Source of the DNA: Crocinitomicaceae bacterium | Lineage (GTDB): Bacteria > Bacteroidota > Bacteroidia > Flavobacteriales_D > Crocinitomicaceae | Direction of reading: 5' to 3' | Assembly: GCA_024643365.1 (NCBI GenBank) | Contig: JAHENC010000002.1 | Coordinates: forward strand, 207,877-271,876 | Length of the DNA: 64,000 nt | In this document: positions 14,698 through 21,515 of the stretch, piece by piece | Layout: each line of letters starts with the position of its first letter | Position numbering within the stretch: the first letter of the stretch is position 1 | Program-made: the position numbers and the translations under genes | Notes under the pieces: model-generated | What the model was told of the DNA's origin: nothing | What the model saw: the letters and a program-made list of their open reading frames with translations, nothing else | The model's database searches: none

Positions 14698-15387
14698 TTA
14701 TTTGATTTTGTACGTCAATCCTACATGTAATCCTGCTGAAGCAGCAGAAGATTTTTGGTATGTCGGATAAATGAAGTTATTCGTTAAATCTGCACCTAAT
14801 GCATCTACACCAGCCGCATCCGTGATTCCATATTGTAAACGAATACCAACGTTTAAGATGAGTGGAAAACTATCACCTAAACTGATATTCGACCCAAAGC
14901 CAAGAACTGCTGTTGTGTACGAATTATATTTTCCTGTCACATCAGATGTGGACATTGTTAAAGGATTAGACACAGGAAAATCATTCGAATACGTTGCTGA
15001 TTTCACTGCATTGGTAGAAACTCCAATCTCTGCATATCCACCTGTTTGTCCACCAAGTCTCACTAAGATCGGAATAGAAAAAGTTTTCAAAGCAACATTA
15101 GAAGTGTACGCTGTACTTCCTAATGTCCCCTGATAACCAGTATTAAAGGTTCCAGGTAAGAATTCAACGGACAATCCAATTTTTCCTAAATTGGCATTTA
15201 AGGCAAGACCATAATTTGATCCAGTAGACATTTTATAATCTTGGATTGCTCCTAGGTCAGAAATGTTGTTGTTGAACATCTCCGTTGCACTATAGGCACC
15301 TTTTAGTCCTGCATCGAACGAAATAACTTGAGCTTTTGCTGACATGGTCATTGCGAAAAGACCAACGCTTAGTAATACTTTTTTCAT
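14698..15387 (-). CDS. Outer-membrane beta-barrel protein
   Basis: A 229-residue protein with signal peptide MKKVLLSVGLFAMTMSAKAQ and then alternating amphipathic strands rich in Gly, Ser, Thr and Asn. It ends in GLHVGLTYKIK, a typical final barrel strand for the PorT-like/OMP_b-brl group. Predicted to be a small outer-membrane barrel of about eight strands. It faces the type B T9SS cargo gene across a shared terminator, but a functional link is not shown. Specific function unknown. Confidence 0.8.
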   Translation of the reverse strand: MKKVLLSVGLFAMTMSAKAQVISFDAGLKGAYSATEMFNNNISDLGAIQDYKMSTGSNYGLALNANLGKIGLSVEFLPGTFNTGYQGTLGSTAYTSNVALKTFSIPILVRLGGQTGGYAEIGVSTNAVKSATYSNDFPVSNPLTMSTSDVTGKYNSYTTAVLGFGSNISLGDSFPLILNVGIRLQYGITDAAGVDALGADLTNNFIYPTYQKSSAASAGLHVGLTYKIK

Positions 15388-15495
15388 TGTTTGTTGTTTT
15401 AAAGTTTGGGTGGTTTACGGAGAGAAAAAAAATAGGTTGCGAAATGGGATTTCGACATCTTTCAATAAATTTTCCTTCGGGGGAAAAAATTGGGT

Positions 15496-15526
15496 AAAAA
15501 AAATGCACCAAGGTGGTGCATTTTTT
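15496..15526 (-). terminator. Intrinsic terminator after the LamG protein gene
   Basis: Stem TGCACC/GGTGCA extended by A-T pairs, loop AAGGT; on the minus strand it ends in a run of eight T. Confidence 0.8.
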
Positions 15527-15547
15527 ACAATCATTTACTTATTCTCT

Positions 15548-16657
15548 CTATTCCTTCACAACCTTTACAATATACGTTCGAATTTCATCACGAACTTCTA
15601 AAAAGTAAACTCCAGAAGTAATATATGAAACGGAGTAGTTTTTATCTTGAATATCGAAAGTCTTGATCAATTTACCACTTAAGTCCTTTAATGATAATGA
15701 TACGATTTGTTCTACACCAGAAATGGTGAATGAGCTGGTGATTGGGTTGGGGGAAATGAAAATACTCTCTTCTTGAAGTTCATCGACGCCAGTGTACTCT
15801 AATGATAAGTTTAAGGTTATCAAGCTATCGCAGCCAGCAGCGTTTACAAGTGTATCCGAATATGTACCACTTTGGGTGTAGGTTTGATTGTTGACGGGCC
15901 ATGTGTAACTGTCAAGTGCTGTTTGAGTTTGGGTGGATGTCGGAACTTGCGCATTATAAAGATTTGTGATTTCACAACTCGATAACACCCTTGACCAGAA
16001 TCCTATGTCATCTTTTTTTGCATGAGTAAAATACAGATCTGGTTCATCGTGCCATTTGCCTATTGAAAAGGTTTGAATCCCATAATTCAAATTTTGAATT
16101 ACATTCGTATTATCAATAACTAACATATTGTTTAAATAAATCATGATTCTACCTTGGGCGTTTTTTGTTAAAACAAAATGATTCCATGTATTCAAAGTTA
16201 TAGTTGAAACACTCGATAAATCCACATCATTCGAACATCCACCAGGACTACATTCTCCGCAATTTTGGGTATATAAACGTAACTGACCTTGATTGTTAAT
16301 TAACATATACCCTCCACCTCTGACACAATTATTCTTATGTTGCCAGATAATATTTGTTGAACTATTTGAAATATTTTCAACCCAAATTGAAATTGAAAAA
16401 GAGTCCATTTGATCTAAACTCACATCAAAATAATCATCTACCCCATCAAAATAATATGCTGCATCAATTGCTCCATTTCGATCATTAGTTAATGTTGCGC
16501 CAGTAATAATGCCATCATTTGCATTTCCACTTAAATCATTCGAATTTCCACTAAAGGGCCACCAACCTACAAGTCCATTTGTTGGGACATAATTCGGCAA
16601 TTGAGCATTCGTAATAAAAGAAAATAGTAAAAAGGAAAATATTGCTAAATTTTTCAT
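15548..16657 (-). CDS. LamG-domain secreted protein with type A T9SS C-terminal tail
   Basis: A 369-residue protein: signal peptide (1-18), then GLVGWWPFSGNSNDLSGNANDG, the opening of a LamG/concanavalin-type domain (about 28-235). A short segment follows with SYTWPVNNQTYTQSGTY and AGCDSLITLNL, a repeat common in Bacteroidota surface proteins. It ends in a Por_Secre_tail (about 300-369; ISPNPITSSFTISG, SGVYFLEVRD, KVVKE). The tail marks it as type IX secretion cargo, and LamG domains often bind carbohydrates. Cys pairs around 110-145 may form disulfides. Ligand unknown. It is monocistronic with its own terminator. Confidence 0.9.
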   Translation of the reverse strand: MKNLAIFSFLLFSFITNAQLPNYVPTNGLVGWWPFSGNSNDLSGNANDGIITGATLTNDRNGAIDAAYYFDGVDDYFDVSLDQMDSFSISIWVENISNSSTNIIWQHKNNCVRGGGYMLINNQGQLRLYTQNCGECSPGGCSNDVDLSSVSTITLNTWNHFVLTKNAQGRIMIYLNNMLVIDNTNVIQNLNYGIQTFSIGKWHDEPDLYFTHAKKDDIGFWSRVLSSCEITNLYNAQVPTSTQTQTALDSYTWPVNNQTYTQSGTYSDTLVNAAGCDSLITLNLSLEYTGVDELQEESIFISPNPITSSFTISGVEQIVSLSLKDLSGKLIKTFDIQDKNYSVSYITSGVYFLEVRDEIRTYIVKVVKE

Positions 16658-16792
16658 AGAATTCGGATTTCAAATTTTTCAAGTGATTTATAACTACATC
16701 AAAATTAGTTACCGTCTTTACACTTGAAATTTTAATTAAGCGAAATCAAGTTATCACCCTTTTTCACTCTTTTATTGAAATTTTCGAATTCA

Positions 16793-18139
16793 TTAGATTT
16801 TATTAAGGATTGACTCGTTCAAAAACAACAATTTCATTCGCTTGTCTGTTTCCATGCGCTGTTCAATAAACACATATTCTTGTGGGATATTAAATTTGGC
16901 AGCTAATTTAATACGGAGATCCTTTAGGAGTAATTCGCGTCTTTTTTTCAAAGTATCAATAGAAGGCTGATCATGACCAACTAGATCATTAATACTTGAA
17001 ATTTCAAGGCCGTTAAAGGAGCGCTCTTTCATAATTCTCAAGAGCTCTTTTTCAGTTGGACTAAAATCAAGAAAAACCAAATCAATAAGTTTATTTTTCA
17101 AGTTTTTCTTTTTTCTATGTTTTCTAATTTGATAAAAAAGAAAAAGCACCAATAGAACAAGGACAAGGACTAATAAAAATCGAAAAAAAACAGTTGATTC
17201 AATATTACCCTTCAAAACAATACTCCCATATTCCGAACTAAATTTATTCCAAAAATTATTGTCAGTAACTTCGATATATCTTTTATTTGAAACATTTCGA
17301 AATAACAAAACTTGATTTCCTACTTGAATAATCTGAGCATACGTTCTTATCGATTTCAAAGGGTATTTTTTGAATCTCATATTTTTAAAATTATACTTGA
17401 CTATTTTATCATCAAAAACAGCAATATAACCTTCAGAAAAAGATCGATTAACTAGATTATTTTGAAAATAACTTCCTAATATCTCAGGATTTAATCGACC
17501 TAACATTGACCATTGCTTTGTTCTGGAGTCAAATTTCCAAACATTTTGCATGGTATAATTTACACCATTCACCTCTTTTAATCCATCAAAAAGGAAATAA
17601 GAACCTTTGTAATTTTGAACTATATTGTATATTCCAGCTGGAGGATTGAGTCCAATCGACTGAACACCGTACCATTCTCGTTCGTTAATATCGTAACGCG
17701 TTATTATATTTTTACAAGAAAAAAGTCCGTAACCCCCAAATATGTGAGGCTCTCCTTTATCCAAAAAATAAGCACCATTAAATTGATTCCTATGATAAAA
17801 AGAATGATCGTGTCTAACAATTTTATTTCCGGTCTTTTTATAAACTACTCCGCATCCGGCATGAACGAAATATACTGATGAACTTTTCTCGAATAAAGGA
17901 ACAAATTCGTTTAAAAAAAAAGTAAGGTTTGAATCAATTTGCAACTCAATCGGTGACTTTTCCCATTCCTCTTTTCTTGCATTGTATTTCCAGATGAAGG
18001 TCGAATCATCTAGAACGCAGAATGTTTTTTCCTGGTAATCATAAAAGGCAAACGCATTAGTATGCACTAAATCTAAGCGCTTTTGAGCGAAGGTAAAGAA
18101 AGGTGAAAGTAGAAGAAGTAAATAGGTGAATCGCTTCAT
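16793..18139 (-). CDS. Kelch-like periplasmic domain, one TM helix and cytoplasmic helix-turn-helix-like tail
   Basis: I do not recognise the exact family. From the ATG at 18139 it is 448 residues: signal peptide MKRFTYLLLLLSPFFTFAQ, then a roughly 300-residue beta region with kelch-like spacing (VWKFDSRTKQWSMLG, ITRYDINEREWYG). One strong membrane helix (about 317-338) is followed by a basic stop-transfer RKHRKKK and a 100-residue cytoplasmic tail. The tail (FSPTEKELLRIM..SSINDLVG..DTLKKRRELLLKDL) looks like a winged-helix DNA-binding fold, so a one-component membrane regulator is possible. A TTG at 18157 would add six residues. Beta-propeller and DNA binding are inferences. Confidence 0.7.
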   Translation of the reverse strand: MKRFTYLLLLLSPFFTFAQKRLDLVHTNAFAFYDYQEKTFCVLDDSTFIWKYNARKEEWEKSPIELQIDSNLTFFLNEFVPLFEKSSSVYFVHAGCGVVYKKTGNKIVRHDHSFYHRNQFNGAYFLDKGEPHIFGGYGLFSCKNIITRYDINEREWYGVQSIGLNPPAGIYNIVQNYKGSYFLFDGLKEVNGVNYTMQNVWKFDSRTKQWSMLGRLNPEILGSYFQNNLVNRSFSEGYIAVFDDKIVKYNFKNMRFKKYPLKSIRTYAQIIQVGNQVLLFRNVSNKRYIEVTDNNFWNKFSSEYGSIVLKGNIESTVFFRFLLVLVLVLLVLFLFYQIRKHRKKKNLKNKLIDLVFLDFSPTEKELLRIMKERSFNGLEISSINDLVGHDQPSIDTLKKRRELLLKDLRIKLAAKFNIPQEYVFIEQRMETDKRMKLLFLNESILNKI

Positions 18140-18410
18140 GGATGACTTTTTTGTCAAAGATAAAATTCATGTTAGATATTGTTTAAAAGAATTAGTGAAG
18201 CTTAGGAATTCACCTATTTTCACCTAAAAAACAATCGAACAACAAACATAAAATGGTTAAACACGAGCAGATTTCACAAATTCTAAATTCTTTGCGGGGC
18301 TTTCGATGCACATTGTTCCAAGTCCATTTCTACTGAAAAGCGAATACTGAAAAATACTCCATGGTTTAATTCATGAATCTTCCCGCTCTCTATCTTCATT
18401 CTCGCTAAGT
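18140..18410. other. Intergenic region, no gene seen
   Basis: About 270 nt between the kelch-like gene and the tandem repeats. No open frame, tRNA or clear promoter box was recognised. It should hold the promoter of the minus-strand kelch-like gene. Confidence 0.5.
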
Positions 18411-18768
18411 AATCCCGAAAGGATTTTTGATCCTATCGAGACCGACGTGCAGTGGATGAAAGCTCTTCAAGTCTTCCGTGGGAAAACTTGAACTTTTTTC
18501 GTTCCCTTGCGCTTACGAAAACCTTGTGAGGATAATCCCGAAAGGATTTTTGATCCTATCAAGACCGACGTGCAGTGGATGAAAGCTCTTCAAGTCTTCC
18601 GTGGGAAAACTTGAACTTTTTTCGTTCCCTTGCGCTTACGAAAACCTTGTGAGGATAATCCCGAAAGGATTTTTGATCCTATCAAGACCGACGTGCAGTG
18701 GATGAAAGCTCTTCAAGTCTTCCGTGGGAAAACTTGAACTTTTTTCGTTCCCTTGCGCTTACGAAAAC
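18411..18768. repeat. Three tandem 123-bp repeats containing a tRNA-Arg 3'-end fragment
   Basis: Units start at 18411, 18534 and 18657 (period 123); the third stops matching after 18768, 112 bp in. I see one difference between copies: CTATCGAGACC in unit 1 against CTATCAAGACC in units 2 and 3. Each unit begins with ATCCCGAAAGGATT, identical to 14 bp of the T-arm/acceptor of the tRNA-Arg gene at 18836-18909 and in the same orientation. Each also holds a hairpin (TTCAAGT..ACTTGAA) followed by CTTTTTTCG. Near-identity suggests recent amplification. The arrangement recalls the repeats behind E. coli tyrT. Confidence 0.93.
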
Positions 18769-18792
18769 GAGGTTTTCGATGCGCTGGAAACG

Positions 18793-18827
18793 AAAAAAGC
18801 TCCTTCAACTGTCGTTGAAGGAGCTTT
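18793..18827 (-). terminator. Intrinsic terminator after tRNA-Arg
   Basis: Perfect 14-bp stem AAAGCTCCTTCAAC/GTTGAAGGAGCTTT, loop TGTC; on the minus strand it ends in a T run, 9 nt after the tRNA 3' end. Confidence 0.92.
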
Positions 18828-18835
18828 CATCAGAG

Positions 18836-18909
<74 letters not shown>

Positions 18910-18942
18910 AATACTTTATATAAATCAATAATAAGTTGAATG

Positions 18943-18971
18943 AAAAAAGGGGGATGATTGCTCATCCCCCT
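18943..18971 (-). terminator. Intrinsic terminator between tRNA-Pro and tRNA-Arg
   Basis: On the minus strand, stem AGGGGGATGA/TCATCCCCCT with a GCAA tetraloop and six T, 3 nt after the tRNA-Pro 3' end. It should separate tRNA-Arg from the Ser-Pro transcript at least in part. Confidence 0.85.
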
Positions 18972-18973
18972 CG

Positions 18974-19048
18974 TCGGGGCGGCAGGATTCGAACCTGCGA
19001 CCTCCTGGTCCCAAACCAGGCGCGATGACCGGACTACGCTACGCCCCG
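18974..19048 (-). tRNA. tRNA-Pro (anticodon TGG)
   Basis: Minus-strand cloverleaf: acceptor CGGGGCG/CGCCCCG, anticodon loop TTTGGGA (TGG, reads CCA) in stem CCTGG/CCAGG, T arm GCAGG-TTCGAAT-CCTGC, discriminator A. CCA is not encoded. It lies 99 nt downstream of tRNA-Ser. Confidence 0.96.
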
Positions 19049-19147
19049 AACGATTCATCTTCAATATCTGTTTTCCACTGAACGTTTTCAGTTTCTTTTG
19101 CTATTAGCGCAAGCTTTATTTCATTGCTTCCACCGTTTGTGCTTTTG

Positions 19148-19234
<87 letters not shown>

Positions 19235-19254
19235 AGTGTTCCATGAATGGATGG

Positions 19255-19262
19255 CAAAAGTA
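19255..19262 (-). promoter_or_regulatory. -7 box for the tRNA-Ser/Pro transcript
   Basis: Minus-strand TACTTTTG, 20 nt before the tRNA-Ser 5' end. No proper -33 TTG was found. Confidence 0.45.
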
Positions 19263-19303
19263 CAAAAACAATCTGTTTTTGAAAGCTTTTTTTTAAAAAA
19301 ATG

Positions 19304-20473
19304 TTAATTATACGTGAAAATTCCTTTTTCCGAGTGTATTGTCACCTGTTTTCCAGCATGTTGCTCCACTCGACCCACAATTTTTGCATCTACACCAAAT
19401 GATTTGGAAATTTCAATGATTTCTAACGCAAGTCCTTCAGGAACATACACTTCCATGCGATGTCCCATATTGAAGACCTTATACATCTCCTGCCAAGGTG
19501 TTTGTGATTCTTCTTGAATCATCTTGAAAAGTGGCGGAATTGGAAACAAGTTGTCCTTAATCACATGGACATCATTGACAAAATGCAAGACTTTCGTTTG
19601 CGCTCCACCAGAACAATGTACCATTCCATGAATATTTGAACGATGTTTCGCTAAGATCTGTTGTATGATTGGCGCGTACGTTCTCGTTGGCGATAAAACC
19701 AATTTACCTGCGTCCAATGGTGTTCCTTCAACTTGATCTTGTAACTTCTTTGTTCCACTATAAACCAAATCAGCTGGAATAGCGCCGTCAAAACTTTCAG
19801 GGAATTCAGTTGCTAAGCTATGGTCGAAAACGTCGTGACGTGCACTCGTAAGGCCATTACTGCCCATTCCTCCGTTGAAAAAGGACTCGTAGTTTGCTTG
19901 TCCGTCGGATGCAAGTCCAACGATAACGTCGCCTGCTTGAATGTTGTGGTTTGAAATCACCTCATCTCGTCTCATGCGACACACAACTGTTGAATCAACA
20001 ATGATGGTGCGAACCAAATCTCCTACATCAGCTGTTTCACCACCTGTTGAATGAATTTCTAGTCCGTATGAGCGAAGCTCTGTCAATATTTCTTCTGTCC
20101 CATTGATGATTTCAGAAATCACTTCTCCGGGAATTAAGTTCTTGTTTCGTCCAATCGTTGAAGACAACATGATTGGTCCGGTTGCTCCTACACACAATAA
20201 ATCATCAAGATTCATGATGAGTGCATCTTGTGCAATTCCCTTCCAAACGGATAAATCCCCTGTTTTTTTCCAATACATGTAAGCTAAGGAGGATTTCGTT
20301 CCTGCGCCATCTGCATGCATGACCAAGCAATAGTTTTCGTCTCCAGTTAAATAATCTGGAACAATTTTACAAAATGCTTGAGGAAATAATCCTTTGTCAA
20401 GTTTCTTAATAGCGTTGTGAACATCTTCCTTTCCGGCAGAAACTCCACGTTGCTGGTAACGATTATCGGACAT
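19304..20473 (-). CDS. purM: Phosphoribosylformylglycinamidine cyclo-ligase (AIR synthase)
   Basis: A 389-residue PurM. It converts FGAM to AIR with ATP in de novo purine synthesis. Seen: RYQQRGVSAGKEDVH at the start, HADGAGTKS (53-61), DALIMNLDDLLCVGA, HSTGGETADVGD, GLASDGQANYES and the C-terminal FNMGHRMEVYVP motif. Slightly longer than E. coli PurM (345), as in the Bacteroidota-type enzyme. It lies downstream of xseB but has a -7 box of its own at 20489-20496. No other pur genes are adjacent. Confidence 0.96.
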   Translation of the reverse strand: MSDNRYQQRGVSAGKEDVHNAIKKLDKGLFPQAFCKIVPDYLTGDENYCLVMHADGAGTKSSLAYMYWKKTGDLSVWKGIAQDALIMNLDDLLCVGATGPIMLSSTIGRNKNLIPGEVISEIINGTEEILTELRSYGLEIHSTGGETADVGDLVRTIIVDSTVVCRMRRDEVISNHNIQAGDVIVGLASDGQANYESFFNGGMGSNGLTSARHDVFDHSLATEFPESFDGAIPADLVYSGTKKLQDQVEGTPLDAGKLVLSPTRTYAPIIQQILAKHRSNIHGMVHCSGGAQTKVLHFVNDVHVIKDNLFPIPPLFKMIQEESQTPWQEMYKVFNMGHRMEVYVPEGLALEIIEISKSFGVDAKIVGRVEQHAGKQVTIHSEKGIFTYN

Positions 20474-20488
20474 AAGTTAATTTGTTGG

Positions 20489-20496
20489 CAAAGGTA
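20489..20496 (-). promoter_or_regulatory. purM -7 box
   Basis: Minus-strand TACCTTTG in the 30-nt gap between xseB and purM, 15 nt before the purM ATG. Confidence 0.45.
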
Positions 20497-20503
20497 GGAA
20501 ATC

Positions 20504-20707
20504 CTATTCGTCTTCGTTCGATGTGGCATCAAGATCTTTCAGAATTTTCTGAACATCTGCCTCCGTCTCATGAAGTTTAACCTTGCATATTTTTATTAAT
20601 TCAGCAGCACGTTTGACCTTCAATGCCAATTCATCTACATTGATTTGTCCGCTCTCCATATACTGGACAAGTTGCTGTAACTCTTCGTAAGCCTCTGTAT
20701 AGTTCAT
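20504..20707 (-). CDS. xseB: Exodeoxyribonuclease VII small subunit
   Basis: A 67-residue all-helical protein matching XseB: YTEAYEELQQLVQYMESGQINVDEL followed by KVKRAAELIKICKVKL. XseB binds several copies to the XseA large subunit to form an exonuclease that degrades single-stranded DNA from both ends. xseA is not in this window, unlike the common xseA-xseB pairing. The gene follows the TerB/J-domain gene by 9 nt and probably shares its transcript. Confidence 0.93.
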   Translation of the reverse strand: MNYTEAYEELQQLVQYMESGQINVDELALKVKRAAELIKICKVKLHETEADVQKILKDLDATSNEDE

Positions 20708-20716
20708 GACATTGAT

Positions 20717-21478
20717 TTATTTGAATCCGCGTCTTTTCTTAATGGCTTCATAAGCATCTTGAATGCGTTGAAATTTCTCTTTCGCGCCTTTTTGGTATTC
20801 TTCTCCCATCTGAGCTACTTTGTCCGGATGGAAAGAGATGGCCATTTTACGGTATGCTTTTTTCACTTCTTCATCCGTTGCTTGCTCTGTAATTCCCAAA
20901 ATGCGGTAATCAGAATCCACGTTACGGTAGAACATATTCTTCACGGATTCAAAGTCAACTGCAGACACCCCCAACATCGTGGCGATTTTTGCAATTGTGT
21001 TCATTTCTGCTGTTCCAACATCACCATCAGCTTTTGCAATTCCGAATAAGTAATGAATCAACTGAACGCGAACTTCAATAGGCATTCTTCCACGAATATC
21101 AGTACATATTTGTTGAAGTGGAACTTGTCCGGTGTCTAAGAATTGCTTTAGAATTTGCAAATGCTCACTGGTAAAGCGATTACCGAATTGATCCGCAAAG
21201 AATCGTTTCACGTAGTCTAACTCCACTTTGAGCACTTTTCCATCTGCCTTCATCACGACAGCAGAAAGTGCCATCAACATGGTAGGAACGTCGTATAAAG
21301 AGGATTGTCTGCGGTAAAACTCAAAGGGATCTTGTCCATTTGTCGCTTTATTTGCGCCACCTTTTACATTATTGGAACCCAACTGATCCACTAAGGAACC
21401 AATAATGAATCCAATTATCCCGAGTCCAATTTTTCGGGTAATCAAAAAGGCCCCGACGCCAAAAATCCACTTGTACAA
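20717..21478 (-). CDS. TerB-like/DnaJ-domain membrane-associated protein (DjlA-like)
   Basis: A 253-residue protein. Residues 4-33 are a Gly-rich hydrophobic segment (FGVGAFLITRKIGLGIIGFIIG) typical of DjlA-type anchors. A TerB-like helical domain follows (about 60-180; VVMKADGKVLKVEL, GIAKADGDVGTAEM). The C terminus is a J domain (about 190-253; YRILGITEQATDEEVKKAY, HPDK). The HPD motif means it can stimulate DnaK. The start codon is TTG: no ATG is available before residue 48 and an in-frame stop lies just upstream, so TTG at 21478 is the best start. It precedes xseB in the same direction. Confidence 0.85.
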   Translation of the reverse strand: MYKWIFGVGAFLITRKIGLGIIGFIIGSLVDQLGSNNVKGGANKATNGQDPFEFYRRQSSLYDVPTMLMALSAVVMKADGKVLKVELDYVKRFFADQFGNRFTSEHLQILKQFLDTGQVPLQQICTDIRGRMPIEVRVQLIHYLFGIAKADGDVGTAEMNTIAKIATMLGVSAVDFESVKNMFYRNVDSDYRILGITEQATDEEVKKAYRKMAISFHPDKVAQMGEEYQKGAKEKFQRIQDAYEAIKKRRGFK

Positions 21479-21515
21479 AATCTCTACTTTCTAAATTCTC
21501 TTCAAAACTACTTAT

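Noticed and set aside
15290..15601. ORFs on both strands between the barrel gene and the LamG gene
   Set aside because: They overlap real genes or the terminator and have low-complexity, non-family sequence.
18411..18768. Tandem repeats as a CRISPR array
   Set aside because: The units are contiguous 123-bp copies with no variable spacers and no cas genes nearby.
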